A DNA stretch of 64,000 nt from Edaphobacillus lindanitolerans (GTDB lineage Bacteria; Bacillota; Bacilli; Bacillales_A; Planococcaceae), in the NCBI RefSeq assembly GCF_900156305.1, contig NZ_FTPL01000003.1, forward strand, positions 62,001 through 126,000, in the 5' to 3' direction. Each line of letters starts with the position of its first letter. The first letter of the stretch is position 1. Position numbers and translations under genes: made by a program. The notes under the pieces are model-generated. The model ran no database searches. It saw nothing but the letters and a program-made list of their open reading frames with translations, and had not been told where the DNA came from. Shown in pieces: positions 8,734 to 17,399 of the stretch.

Positions 8734-8750
8734 TCAATTAAAAAAAGGAG
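8711..8750 (+). promoter_or_regulatory. Near-perfect 19-bp hairpin spanning a stop codon and the next ribosome site
   Basis: CTCCTTTTTTTAA (8711-8723) pairs with TTAAAAAAAGGAG (8738-8750), and TTGATC (8725-8730) with GATCAA (8732-8737); one C is bulged. The TGA of the upstream gene (8731-8733) sits at the tip, and the AAAGGAG ribosome site of the LPXTG gene is in the right arm. The geometry suggests translational coupling: a terminating ribosome would open the stem and free the site. Confidence 0.75.
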
Positions 8751-8758
8751 AGAAAAAC

Positions 8759-11695
8759 ATGAAAACCAAATGGATGAAAATCGCAGGCACCAGCATGGCA
8801 CTCGGCCTGGCACTGACTCTTTCCCCGAAAGCCACGGGAGCGGAAGGCGACGGCAACCTGCTTGAGCTGAATGTGAATGTGCTTTCAAATGACGACGAGG
8901 CTGACGATGTACTTGACGTCAAAGTAGAAGATGCGCCCATTCTCGGAACGGTCAGCGCAGAAGTGCCATCCGAAAATGATAATGGCGGCGCAGTCCTGAA
9001 CGTGACCGTGGAAGACAGTGCAGTCGGAAACATCGGCGCAAACGTGCTGTACAAAGAATCCTCCGAAGAGGCAGCCGGCAGCTCGGAAAAATCCGGCGTT
9101 GCGGGTGTGACCCTGGAGGAAACCCCAGTCGGAGATGCCGAGGCGAACGTGCTGTATGAGGAAACTTCCGAAGATGCGGCCGGCAGCGCTGAGAAATCCG
9201 GCGCCGCGGGTGTGACCCTGGAGGAAACCCCAGTCGGAGATGCCGAGGCGGACGTGCTGTATGAGGAAGCCTCCGAAGGTTCGGGTGGCAGCTCGGAAAA
9301 ATCCGGCGTCGCGGGTGTGACCTTGGAGGAAACGCCGGTCGGAGATGCCGAGGCGGATGTGCTGTATGAGGAAACATCCGAAGGTGCGGCCGACAGCTCG
9401 GAAAAATCCGGCGTCGCGGGTGTGACCCTGGAGGAAACCCCAGTCGGAGATGCCGAGGCGAACGTGCTGTATGAGGAAGCCTCCGAAGGTGCGGCCGACG
9501 ATTCGGACCAAACGGGCGTTGTTAATGTGACGCTTGAGCCAAGTCCGGAGGATGGTATCCCGGCGGGTTCTGCGAACGAACATCCTGATTCAAATGCTTC
9601 CGGCCCGGCTGAAGGTTCTGCTGCTCAAGCCGAATCCGCAGAACAGACAGCCGAGCCTCACGATGATGGTGGCCTTGGGTTGAATCTGAACAATCTCCCT
9701 TTGCTCGGAGACCTTCATATCGGTCTGGGCGAGCAACAAAGTGACGGAGAAACCGACTCAGGTTCGTTGATCAACGTCGGATTGACCGGCGGGATCCTTG
9801 ACGAGGTGAATGTCGACGTGCTCGGCCAGTCTTCCTCTGCTGACGGTATGGAGCAAGGCTCGCTGGCATCAGTCGGTCTCGACAACGGGCTGACCAATGA
9901 TGTTGCAGTCAACGTGCTTGGAGGCAAACAGACCGAGACGACTTTGGACGGCGGCGTTGTCGAGGTCAATGCGTCGGACCTGCCGATTCTTGAAGAAACA
10001 CATGTCGGGGTCATCGACCGCCATGAAGCGACGGACGGCGAAAATGCCGCTGTGACCGGTGGTGTTGTCTCTGCCGGCCTCTCGAATGACCTTCTGGACG
10101 ACGTGTCGGCCACTGTGCTCGGCGGCAATGCTGTCGACACGGAAAAAGGCTCGATCACAAACGGCGGCGTTGTCGAGGTCAATGCGTCGGACCTGCCGAT
10201 TCTTGAAGAAACACATGTCGGGGTCATCGACCGCCATGAAGCGACGGACGGCGAAAATGCCGCTGTGTCCGGCGGAGCCGTCTCTGCGGACCTGTCGAAT
10301 GACCTTCTGGACGACATGACGGCGAATGTTCTCGGCGGCAATGCCGTCGGAACAGAAAATGGTTCTGCTGCAAATGGCGGCGTAGTGGATGTCAACGCGT
10401 CGGACCTGCCGATTCTTGAAGACACGCATGTCGGGGTCATCGACCGCCATGAAGCCACGGACGGCGAAAATGCCGCTGTGACCGGCGGTGTTGTCTCTGC
10501 CGGCCTCTCGAATGACCTTCTGGATGACGTGACAGCCACTGTTCTCGGCGGCAATGCTGTCGACACGGAAGACGGGACTTTTGGAGACAGCGGGATTGTA
10601 GAGGTGATCGGAAGCGGGCTGCCGCTTCTTGGAGGTTCGCATCTCGGCGTTCTGGATAGCCATTCCAGTACGAACGATGAAGAGACAACCGATTCTTCAG
10701 GTCTCCTGCAGGGGGACTTCAGTGATGGTTTGCTCGGCAACGTTGGACTCGATGTGCTGGCTAAAGACGAAATGGAAACGGCAGACGGAACGACCATCAT
10801 CGAACGCGGTATATCCGTCCAACTGCCGGATCTTCCGCTTCTCCCCATCGACCTGAACGTCCTTGTAAACGAACAGTTTATCCCGGCAGCACCTGGTGAA
10901 GGTACTGATCCAGATGAAGGTGCAACCGACCCGGGCAACGGCACAACCGACCCGGACGAAGGTGCAACCGACCCGGGCAACGGCACAACCGATCCGGACG
11001 AAGGGGTAACCGACCCGGGCAACGGCACAACCGACCCGGACGCAGGTACGACCGATCCGAATGAAGGTACGACCGATCCGGACGCAGGTACGACCGAACC
11101 GGGTGAAGGTACGACCGACCCGGACGCAGGTACGACCGACCCGGACGCAGGTACGACCGATCCGGGTGAAGGTACGACCGACCCGGACGCAGGTACGACC
11201 GACCCGGGCAACGGCACAACCGACCCGGACGCAGGTACGACCGATCCGGGTGAAGGTACGACCGATCCGGACGCAGGTACGACCGATCCGGGTGAAGGTA
11301 CAACCGACCCGGACGCAGGTACGACCGACCCGGGCAGCGGCACAACCGACCCGGACGCAGGTACGACCGATCCGGATGAAGGTGCAACCGACCCGGGCAA
11401 CGGCACAACCGTACCGGGTAACAACGGCAGCAACCCTGCCGGTGAAGTAGAGGGTGAAGAGTTCGACCAGGTCGGAACTTCCGGTTCCGGCGGTTCGAAT
11501 AACACCGATGGGAATACGGCATGGCCTGTCGGGATGAACGACTCAGACGATGATGGATCGGCCACGTCGTCAGCATCTGCAGCGAGTACGGGTGAAATGC
11601 TGCCGAAGACCGGCGGGTTCCTTAACAGCCTCATGCTCGTCTTGATTGCCCTCGCTCTGATCGGGGGAGGAGCGGGGCTGAGGAAGTTTGCCTGA
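8759..11695 (+). CDS. LPXTG-anchored repetitive surface protein
   Basis: 978 residues. Signal peptide MKTKWMKIAGTSMALGLALT, cut near ATGAEG. Four zones follow: five 35-residue repeats of the type NVLYEE(T/A)SEGAA ending GVTLEETPVGDAEA (about 95-265); a linker; three 71-residue repeats of the type GGVVEVNASDLPILEETHVG (about 398-610) plus a decayed fourth; and 24 heptads of TDPDAGT/TDPGEGT type (about 716-883), a likely wall-spanning stalk. The C-terminus has LPKTG (948-952), a hydrophobic helix and a short basic tail (LRKFA), a full cell-wall sorting signal. It is very acidic. Its ribosome site is in a hairpin with the upstream stop codon. The sortase gene 22 bases downstream is the likely anchoring enzyme. 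The ligand or role of the repeats is unknown. Confidence 0.9.
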   Translation: MKTKWMKIAGTSMALGLALTLSPKATGAEGDGNLLELNVNVLSNDDEADDVLDVKVEDAPILGTVSAEVPSENDNGGAVLNVTVEDSAVGNIGANVLYKESSEEAAGSSEKSGVAGVTLEETPVGDAEANVLYEETSEDAAGSAEKSGAAGVTLEETPVGDAEADVLYEEASEGSGGSSEKSGVAGVTLEETPVGDAEADVLYEETSEGAADSSEKSGVAGVTLEETPVGDAEANVLYEEASEGAADDSDQTGVVNVTLEPSPEDGIPAGSANEHPDSNASGPAEGSAAQAESAEQTAEPHDDGGLGLNLNNLPLLGDLHIGLGEQQSDGETDSGSLINVGLTGGILDEVNVDVLGQSSSADGMEQGSLASVGLDNGLTNDVAVNVLGGKQTETTLDGGVVEVNASDLPILEETHVGVIDRHEATDGENAAVTGGVVSAGLSNDLLDDVSATVLGGNAVDTEKGSITNGGVVEVNASDLPILEETHVGVIDRHEATDGENAAVSGGAVSADLSNDLLDDMTANVLGGNAVGTENGSAANGGVVDVNASDLPILEDTHVGVIDRHEATDGENAAVTGGVVSAGLSNDLLDDVTATVLGGNAVDTEDGTFGDSGIVEVIGSGLPLLGGSHLGVLDSHSSTNDEETTDSSGLLQGDFSDGLLGNVGLDVLAKDEMETADGTTIIERGISVQLPDLPLLPIDLNVLVNEQFIPAAPGEGTDPDEGATDPGNGTTDPDEGATDPGNGTTDPDEGVTDPGNGTTDPDAGTTDPNEGTTDPDAGTTEPGEGTTDPDAGTTDPDAGTTDPGEGTTDPDAGTTDPGNGTTDPDAGTTDPGEGTTDPDAGTTDPGEGTTDPDAGTTDPGSGTTDPDAGTTDPDEGATDPGNGTTVPGNNGSNPAGEVEGEEFDQVGTSGSGGSNNTDGNTAWPVGMNDSDDDGSATSSASAASTGEMLPKTGGFLNSLMLVLIALALIGGGAGLRKFA
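9041..9562 (+). repeat. Five tandem 105-bp coding repeats
   Basis: Units start at 9041, 9146, 9251, 9356 and 9461; the last decays after about 70 bases. They encode the 35-residue NVLYEE...GDAEA module. Neighbouring copies are nearly identical in DNA, so copy number is probably unstable between strains. Confidence 0.9.
9950..10588 (+). repeat. Three tandem 213-bp coding repeats
   Basis: Units start at 9950, 10163 and 10376 and encode a 71-residue module beginning GGVV(E/D)VNASDLPILE. A diverged fourth unit follows from 10589 (SGIVEVIGSGLPLLGG). Confidence 0.9.
10904..11407 (+). repeat. 24 tandem 21-bp coding repeats (TDPxxGT heptads)
   Basis: Exactly 24 units of 21 bases encode T-(D/E)-P-(D/G/N)-(A/E/N/S)-G-(T/A/V). 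They form a Pro/Asp/Thr-rich stalk just before the sorting signal. Confidence 0.92.
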
Positions 11696-11717
11696 TTGGA
11701 GAGAAGAAGGTGGTCCC

Positions 11718-12317
11718 ATGAAGAAATCGGTCAGACTGCTCGGAAGCGGACTGATCCTTGCCGGCCTCCTGATCCTGTTCTGGCTCGGGGCAGGCCACCT
11801 CGAGACCCGGAAGGCGCAAGACCGTCTGATGGATTCGTTCGAGTCCATACAGGCGGAAGCGCATGGCCAGGGAGAAGAAGCCGTTCTTCCCGATGGGGAG
11901 GATGCGGAAATGGGGCTGGACGGATTATCGGGTCTTCTCGAGATCCCGAAGATCGATCTTCGCCGCCCTGTACTCAACGGGGCGACGCCGGAAAACCTGG
12001 ATGTTTCTCTGGGCTCCGTCGCCGGCCTGGATGTGCCGGCTGACGACGGCGGAAGCATCGCCATCGCCGGACACCAGACCCACGTGTTCGGTGAGTATTT
12101 CAGCCGGATTGATGAACTCGAAGCCGGGGATCGGATCATTTATGAGACGTCATCCGGCACCTATACGTACGAGGTGTTCCGCAGTATTGTTGTGGAACCG
12201 CATGAAGTCAGCGTGCTTAAGCGCCGGGACGGCATCACCCTTCTGTCGCTCGTCACTTGCTGGCCGAAGCATTCCAACGCCCAGCGCCTCATCGTACAGG
12301 CAAAACGACTCGATTGA
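11718..12317 (+). CDS. Sortase (class D-like) for the adjacent LPXTG protein
   Basis: 199 residues. ATG at 11718 after AGAAGGTGG. An N-terminal signal anchor (VRLLGSGLILAGLLILFWLG) is followed by a short linker and the sortase barrel from about residue 80 (LLEIPKIDLRRPVLNGATPENL). The triad is visible: His in IAGHQTHVFG, Cys in LSLVTCWP and Arg in NAQRLIVQ. The enzyme cuts LPKTG between Thr and Gly and links the protein to peptidoglycan. It closes the two-substrate operon, and a strong terminator follows. Class D is the best fit by length and by the TCWP context, but class E cannot be excluded. Confidence 0.88.
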   Translation: MKKSVRLLGSGLILAGLLILFWLGAGHLETRKAQDRLMDSFESIQAEAHGQGEEAVLPDGEDAEMGLDGLSGLLEIPKIDLRRPVLNGATPENLDVSLGSVAGLDVPADDGGSIAIAGHQTHVFGEYFSRIDELEAGDRIIYETSSGTYTYEVFRSIVVEPHEVSVLKRRDGITLLSLVTCWPKHSNAQRLIVQAKRLD

Positions 12318-12323
12318 AAAAGG

Positions 12324-12358
12324 AACCCCGGACCGACTTGAATCGGTCCGGGGTTTTA
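12324..12358 (+). terminator. Rho-independent terminator
   Basis: A 13-bp perfect stem, AACCCCGGACCGA / TCGGTCCGGGGTT, with a six-base loop and a T-run. It ends the sortase operon. Confidence 0.95.
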
Positions 12359-12385
12359 CGTCTGTGAATGGGTGTCCCAAAAACT

Positions 12386-12469
12386 GAGTGTTAAGCAAGT
12401 GCCCGCGAGTGGTAAGCAAGTGCTCACGAGTGTTAAGCAAACCCCTCTGAGTGTTAAGCAACGGTCCGG
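12386..12469. repeat. Intergenic array of 21-bp repeats, four units
   Basis: Units start at 12386, 12407, 12428 and 12449. Each begins GAGTGTTAAGCAA (one GAGTGGTAAGCAA), followed by eight variable bases. Period is exactly 21. Related arrays occur at 30474 and, inverted, at 36335. It lies between a terminator and a convergent gene end. Confidence 0.85.
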
Positions 12470-12479
12470 ATGTACGGCT

Positions 12480-12857
12480 TTAGCCTTCCTCTGAAGGAAT
12501 TTCACTCATCAGGGCCAGGTGGTTGCCTTCCGTGTCCGTGAAAAACGTGAGCCACGTTTCGGTTTGGCCCATTTTCGCCACACAGTGGGGTTTGCCCATG
12601 AACGGCACTCCTGCTGCCTCCAGTTCGGTTGCCCGTCTGTGGATGTCTTCTGTATTGAAATAAATCACGGATCCGCTGGCCGCGAAGGTCTCGTGCTCCG
12701 GCACGCTCAGCATCAGCCGGGTTTCCCCGCATTTAAAAAATGCCATGTTCCCGGCTGTGAACAGAAGCGGAATTCCAAGCTTCTCCTCATAAAACGCCGT
12801 TGCCCGATCCAGATCCTGAACCGGCAGTCCGATCTGACCGATTGTTCCGTTCCCCAT
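12480..12857 (-). CDS. VOC (glyoxalase/bleomycin-resistance) superfamily protein
   Basis: 125 residues, the normal size of a single-chain VOC protein. It has two beta-alpha-beta-beta-beta modules: IGQIGLPVQDLDRATAFYEEKLGI opening the first, and a second ending TFFTDTEGNHLALMSE, where the penultimate strand gives the usual metal-ligand positions. Catalysis cannot be assigned; members act as isomerases, dioxygenases or binding proteins. ATG at 12857 has AAGGGG about ten bases upstream; an in-frame TTG at 12866 is less likely. It is divergent from the GNAT gene at 12950. Confidence 0.83.
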   Translation of the reverse strand: MGNGTIGQIGLPVQDLDRATAFYEEKLGIPLLFTAGNMAFFKCGETRLMLSVPEHETFAASGSVIYFNTEDIHRRATELEAAGVPFMGKPHCVAKMGQTETWLTFFTDTEGNHLALMSEIPSEEG

Positions 12858-12949
12858 TGATCCCAACCCCTTCCCGTTTGATTATCCTAAAGGTACTTTT
12901 CAGAACTCTTTCTGTAAAGTACGATGGAAAACAGAAAGAAGGGATCACC

Positions 12950-13636
12950 ATGACAGAGAATCTTTTTGACGGCGTGTTAAAAAACGGCGTGCCCATCACC
13001 ATGCGCCCGATCGGCACGGACCGGCTGCCGGAAATCCTCCGGCTCCAGGACGAGGTGGTTGAAGCCCTCGAAGACAAGGCTCGCCTCCAGCCCCTCACTG
13101 AAGATGAATTCCTTTTTCTCCTGGAAGGAAACGGGGACATGATCGGTGTGTTCAATGGGGAAGAGATGATCGCTTGGCGGGCGATGCTCATACCGGACAA
13201 TGACCAGGAAGGTCTCGGCCGGGATGTGGGGGTGCCGGAAGAGGAAATCGGGAAAGTCATCTATCAGGAAATTTCTGCGGTGTCGCCCCGGTTCCGTGGC
13301 AACGGACTGCAGAAGATGATGGCATCCGTCCTCATGAAGCGGGTGGACCGGAGCCGCTACCGGTATGTCTGTGCAACCGTCATGCCGGGCAATATCCCGA
13401 GTCTGAAGGATAAATTCTCGCAAGGGCTGGAAGTGGCCGCGCTGAAGGACAAGTACGGCGGCAAGCTGCGCTATGTGTTCGTCAAAGACCTGGAGGAGAC
13501 GGATCGCAGCAGGACCGAATCCCGGCAGGCGCCCATGGACGACATCAGCGGCCAGCAGGCGCTTCTTGCCGATGGTTGGAGAGGGACCGGGCTGATCCGG
13601 ACCGAAGAAGGCTGGCAGGTGGAGTACGAGCGCTGA
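12950..13636 (+). CDS. GNAT-family N-acetyltransferase
   Basis: 228 residues. ATG at 12950 after AGAAAGAAGGG. The acetyl-CoA-binding loop is visible as SPRFRGNGLQKMMASVLMK (R-G-N-G-L, about residues 115-120), preceded by the beta-4 strand IYQEISAV. The long N-terminal part and the C-terminal extension after about residue 180 are not typical of a minimal GNAT, so it may be specialised. Substrate unknown. It shares an intergenic region with the VOC gene transcribed the other way. Confidence 0.8.
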   Translation: MTENLFDGVLKNGVPITMRPIGTDRLPEILRLQDEVVEALEDKARLQPLTEDEFLFLLEGNGDMIGVFNGEEMIAWRAMLIPDNDQEGLGRDVGVPEEEIGKVIYQEISAVSPRFRGNGLQKMMASVLMKRVDRSRYRYVCATVMPGNIPSLKDKFSQGLEVAALKDKYGGKLRYVFVKDLEETDRSRTESRQAPMDDISGQQALLADGWRGTGLIRTEEGWQVEYER

Positions 13637-13720
13637 CCGATCGGACTTCGGCGGTAGTCCCGTTGCGGGTGTCCCGGCATATACTGACTCGAAAAGCCAC
13701 AATATCGGGGAAGTGATACC

Positions 13721-13975
13721 GTGCGTGACACGCGTCCGTTCAACTTGGGCCAGGACCATTTAAGGGGCGGCGACATAAGCCGGGGTGTGGCCATCGGTTT
13801 CGCAGGAGCTCTTTTGGCGTTGATCGGAGGAACGCTGGAAATCGTCGGAGCTGCCATCAGCCTTGAAGAAAGAAAGATCGAGGAAGAGCAACTGGAGCAA
13901 AGACTATACCTGCTTCAAAAACAGATTGATGAGATAAATGGCAGACTGGTGAAAGAACAGGTATTTAAATCGTAA
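13721..13975 (+). CDS. Small membrane protein with coiled-coil tail
   Basis: 84 residues from a GTG preceded by GGGGAAGTG. One hydrophobic segment (GVAIGFAGALLALIGGTLEIVGAA, about 22-45) is followed by a Glu/Lys/Gln-rich coiled coil to the end (ERKIEEEQLEQRL onward). No family recognised. The codon pattern and ribosome site support translation. A bidirectional terminator separates it from mgtE, which runs toward it. Confidence 0.6.
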   Translation: MRDTRPFNLGQDHLRGGDISRGVAIGFAGALLALIGGTLEIVGAAISLEERKIEEEQLEQRLYLLQKQIDEINGRLVKEQVFKS

Positions 13976-14020
13976 GTCCGGATAAAAACGGGCGTAAAGC
14001 CTGACATGGACAAACAATAT

Positions 14021-14054
14021 AAAGCAGCCGGCCTCCAAGGCGGCTGCTTTATTT
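14021..14054. terminator. Bidirectional terminator
   Basis: A perfect 10-bp stem, AAAGCAGCCG / CGGCTGCTTT, with a ten-base loop and A/T on both flanks. It serves both the small membrane protein and mgtE. Confidence 0.9.
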
Positions 14055-14067
14055 ATATTTCTCGAAA

Positions 14068-15426
14068 TCAGGTCAGTTTGGACAGGAACGCCGTCGCGAT
14101 CCCGAAATAGATGAGCAGGGACAGGATATCGTTCACCGTCGTGATGAGCGGACCTGACGCGACGGCCGGGTCAAACCTGAACCGGCTTAAGATGAGCGGA
14201 ATGACCGTGCCTGCCAGTGTACCGATGATGAGTGTCAGGATGAGCGACGAACCGACGACAACGCCGAGCATGAAGCTGCCCTGCCAGATAAATGCGATGA
14301 CGGCGATCAGGAATCCGCAGGTGAGGCCGATGATGATGCCGACGACCAATTCACGCAACACCAGCTTTAGTGATTCCTTCAGGCTAATGTCATCGGAAGC
14401 AAGCCCCCGGACGACAACGGCAAGTGACTGTGTCCCTGTGTTTCCCGTCATGCCTGCGATGAGCGGCATGAAGAAGGCGAGTGCGACGACCTGTTCGAGG
14501 GTCGCCTCAAATCCGCTGATGATACTGCCGGAAACGAGTCCGATGAATAATAGCAGGATCAGCCATGGGAGCCGTTTCCAGGCTGCCGTGAACGGCTTTG
14601 TATGAAAGTCAATCTGCTTGCCGCTTGCCATGAGCATTTCAATATCCTCGTTCGCTTCGCGTACGATGATGTCGATCACATCGTCGACTGTGATGATCCC
14701 GGCAAGCGTGCCGTCCTCGTTCGTCACCGGAACCGAGACGAAGTCATAGCGGGCAAACTGCTTGGCCACGTCTTCCTGGTCAGTGAAGGCATCGACTGAG
14801 ATGACCCGGCGGGACATGATGTCCGTGATCCGTGTATCCGGGTCGGCGAGCAGCAACTGCCTGTACGACACAACACCGATCAATTGCTTGTCACTGTTGA
14901 TGACGTATATATAGTTCATCGATGTCGCATAACCACTGTAATAGCGGAGTTTCTCCGTCGTCTTCCCGACCGTGTAGTTCTCGTGGACCCAGACAAAACG
15001 GTTCGTCATTGCGCGGCCCGCCGTGTCAGCCGGATAATCCAGTATCCGCCGGACGTTCTCGGCTTCTTCCCGGACCATCATGTTCGTCAGCCTGTCAATT
15101 TCCTCCGGATCCAAGTCCGTCAGCATCGCGGCCAGATCATCGTTTTGCATCATATCGAGGATCGGGATCGCCTTTTCCGGCTCAAGCGACTGAATCAGCT
15201 CTACCTGGGACGAAGCTTTCAGATAAGGCAGCATCTCCGTCAGCATGGACAAGTCCAAGCACTCCACGAAGAGCGGATGCAGCTTCCTCGGAATCCTCAT
15301 ATATTGAATTGCCTGGTCGTACGGACGAAGATCCTTAAGCAGCTTCATAAATCCTTCCCGGTCGCCCTCCTTGAGTGTCCGGTTGAGGGCAATTGTCAAT
15401 TCCTCCTGGTTTTCCTTGACCACCAA
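14068..15426 (-). CDS. mgtE: MgtE-type magnesium transporter/channel
   Basis: About 450 residues. Domain order is the standard one: an N-terminal superhelical MgtE_N domain (YDQAIQYMRIP to VRRILDYPADTAGRAM), two CBS domains (VNYSG... replaced here by SMNYIYVINSDKQLIGVVSY and FVSVPVTNEDGTLAGIITVDDVID), a plug helix and five C-terminal membrane helices. The pore signature PLIAGMTGNTGTQSLAVVVR is present. It admits Mg2+ and closes through CBS/N-domain Mg binding. The frame is open to a TTG at 15441 with no ribosome site; I prefer the TTG at 15426, eight bases after GGAGG (GTG at 15423 also fits). No M-box leader was seen upstream. Confidence 0.9.
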   Translation of the reverse strand: MVVKENQEELTIALNRTLKEGDREGFMKLLKDLRPYDQAIQYMRIPRKLHPLFVECLDLSMLTEMLPYLKASSQVELIQSLEPEKAIPILDMMQNDDLAAMLTDLDPEEIDRLTNMMVREEAENVRRILDYPADTAGRAMTNRFVWVHENYTVGKTTEKLRYYSGYATSMNYIYVINSDKQLIGVVSYRQLLLADPDTRITDIMSRRVISVDAFTDQEDVAKQFARYDFVSVPVTNEDGTLAGIITVDDVIDIIVREANEDIEMLMASGKQIDFHTKPFTAAWKRLPWLILLLFIGLVSGSIISGFEATLEQVVALAFFMPLIAGMTGNTGTQSLAVVVRGLASDDISLKESLKLVLRELVVGIIIGLTCGFLIAVIAFIWQGSFMLGVVVGSSLILTLIIGTLAGTVIPLILSRFRFDPAVASGPLITTVNDILSLLIYFGIATAFLSKLT

Positions 15427-15620
15427 CTCCTTCGCCTCCAATCGTTGCTATCACTGTGTTTCACCTATACCCTCTTTGGATGCGGTTAGTCGCCGAATGT
15501 CCGGGGTGGGCCTTTTTGCTCATAAAGGCAAGATTAAAATGTGCCATTCATATGATGGAACATTCAGACTTCCTTGCTAGACTGGATAAAACAAAGCCAA
15601 TTCAAAGGGAGGAAACACCC

Positions 15621-17105
15621 ATGCCGGCCTCACCGAAAAAATGGTTTACCGCACTTGCCCTGTCTGCCCTGATGCTTGTCCCGGCAGGCGCCGCCGAGAG
15701 TCCCCAAATCGCCATGGCAACCGAAGACCATGCCGCACTCGGCAACACGCTCAACAAAATTTTGAATGATCCGCGGCTTGCCGGTGCGACATTCGGGGTG
15801 AACGTCTCCAAGGCGGACACCGGGGAGACCGTCTACGCCCACACCGATGATCTGCTGCTCCATCCTGCATCGAATATGAAAATCCTGACCGGAATCGCGG
15901 CACTGGATGTGCTGGGCCCCGACTACCGGTTCTCGACGGATGTCTCCCACGACGGCCGGCTGAACAACGGCGGTGTGCTGCAGGGCAATGTCTATCTCCG
16001 CGGAAAGGGAGACCCGACGCTCCTGAAGGAAGACTTTGAACGATTCGCCAAAGACGTGAAATCGAAAGGCGTCAAGAAGATCAAAGGGGATCTCATCGCC
16101 GATGCCAGCTGGTACGATGATATTCTTCTGTCTGAAGACCTGAACTGGTCGGACGAGTCCAATTACACGGGCGCGGCCGTCTCGGCACTCACCGCCTCCC
16201 CGAACACCGACTATGACGCCGGCACGGTCATTGTGAACGTCGATCCCGGAAAATCTGCCGGCGACCCGGCCGCCGTCACGCTCGACCCGGCCACGGACGC
16301 CGTGAAGATCGATAATCGCGCAAAGACCGTCGCCAAAGACGGCCGAAAGAGCATCACGATCGAGCGGGCACACGGAACCGATACGATCGTCATCGAAGGC
16401 ACCATCCCGGCCGGCGCCGCCGCTTCCCGGTCGTGGACAGCCGTTCAGGATCCGTCCCTTTACGCGCTCGACCTGTTCAAGAAGGCGCTCGAAGCCGAGG
16501 GCATCTCGATTTCCGGCAAGGCGAAGAAGGGCATCGTGCCGGACGGCGCAGCCGGTCTAGCTTCCAAGCAGTCGATGCCGCTGCGTGATCTCTACATCCC
16601 GTTCATGAAGCTCAGCAATAACGGCCATGCCGAAGTGCTCGTAAAGGAAATCGGCAGAGCCTCGATGGATGAAGGGTCCTGGGATGCCGGGCTGAATGTC
16701 ATGTCGGACGTGCTTGCCAAGTACGGGGTTGACCCGTCCGCCATGCGTCTCCGTGACGGATCCGGAATGTCGCACAAAAACCTGGTCAGCGCTTCGCAGC
16801 TGTCCACACTGCTTCACGGGATCCAGGCTGAACCGTGGTTCCCGGTATTCCTGGAGTCCCTTCCTGTGGCCGGCGACCCAGACCGGATGACCGGCGGCAC
16901 CCTCCGCAACCGGATGACAGAAGGGCCGGCAAAAGGAAATGTGCAGGCCAAAACCGGCTCCCTTACCGGTGTGTCCACCCTCTCCGGCTACGTCACCGGA
17001 GCGGATGGAGAAAAGTACATCTTCTCCATCCTGATGAACAACTATCTTGCCGGTTCCGTGACTCCGATCCAGGACGACATCGCCGAAGCCATTGCAGGCC
17101 AATGA
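15621..17105 (+). CDS. dacB: D-alanyl-D-alanine carboxypeptidase/endopeptidase, PBP4 type (peptidase S13)
   Basis: 494 residues with signal peptide (MPASPKKWFTALALSALMLV, cut near AAESP). ATG at 15621 follows GGGAGG. Penicillin-binding motifs are in place: SxxK as S-N-M-K in HPASNMKILTG, SxN as S-N-N in KLSNNGHAEV, and KTG in QAKTGSLTGVST. The long insert between the first two motifs is diagnostic for family S13. It trims or cleaves peptidoglycan cross-links outside the membrane. The Bacillus subtilis counterpart is called dacC (PBP4a); dacB is the generic family name. It is divergent from mgtE. Confidence 0.92.
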   Translation: MPASPKKWFTALALSALMLVPAGAAESPQIAMATEDHAALGNTLNKILNDPRLAGATFGVNVSKADTGETVYAHTDDLLLHPASNMKILTGIAALDVLGPDYRFSTDVSHDGRLNNGGVLQGNVYLRGKGDPTLLKEDFERFAKDVKSKGVKKIKGDLIADASWYDDILLSEDLNWSDESNYTGAAVSALTASPNTDYDAGTVIVNVDPGKSAGDPAAVTLDPATDAVKIDNRAKTVAKDGRKSITIERAHGTDTIVIEGTIPAGAAASRSWTAVQDPSLYALDLFKKALEAEGISISGKAKKGIVPDGAAGLASKQSMPLRDLYIPFMKLSNNGHAEVLVKEIGRASMDEGSWDAGLNVMSDVLAKYGVDPSAMRLRDGSGMSHKNLVSASQLSTLLHGIQAEPWFPVFLESLPVAGDPDRMTGGTLRNRMTEGPAKGNVQAKTGSLTGVSTLSGYVTGADGEKYIFSILMNNYLAGSVTPIQDDIAEAIAGQ

Positions 17106-17272
17106 ACAGGGGCTTTGCATGAAAGTCCGGCCACGGAAATAGAATGAGGAGCGGGAAGCCGCTTCAAAACCGGACCGGGAGCCGCAAAGCCGTGGCGCTC
17201 AGTGAAGCGGCAGACTTCCGGAAAACGCCCGGGTACAAAAACAAAGCTTTGGAGAAATTCCCCAAAAGGGGG

Positions 17273-17301
17273 TTGACCCAACTTTCTGAACAGTGTAAGA
17301 T
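17273..17301 (+). promoter_or_regulatory. Sigma-A promoter of the trp operon
   Basis: -35 TTGACC (17273-17278), 17-base spacer, -10 TAAGAT (17296-17301). Transcription from about 17308 gives a leader of roughly 370 nt holding the T-box. The 165 bases between dacB and this promoter hold no gene that I can support. Confidence 0.75.
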
Positions 17302-17399
17302 TGGAATCAACTTTTTCGTCCGGACGGGCAGAAGGTGCCGGGAGCGGCATCGCCCTTGGATTTAAAAGCAGAGTGAGCAGAGCATAGCCGAGAAATTGC

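Noticed and set aside
9715-11634. Leftward open frame of 639 codons opposite the LPXTG protein gene
   Set aside because: It mirrors the repeats of the rightward gene (Pro/Ser/Val low complexity), has no ribosome site and no recognisable domain.
12386-12469. CRISPR array
   Set aside because: The 21-base period with a 13-base core and 8-base spacers is far too short, and no cas genes are present; the same applies at 30474 and 36335.
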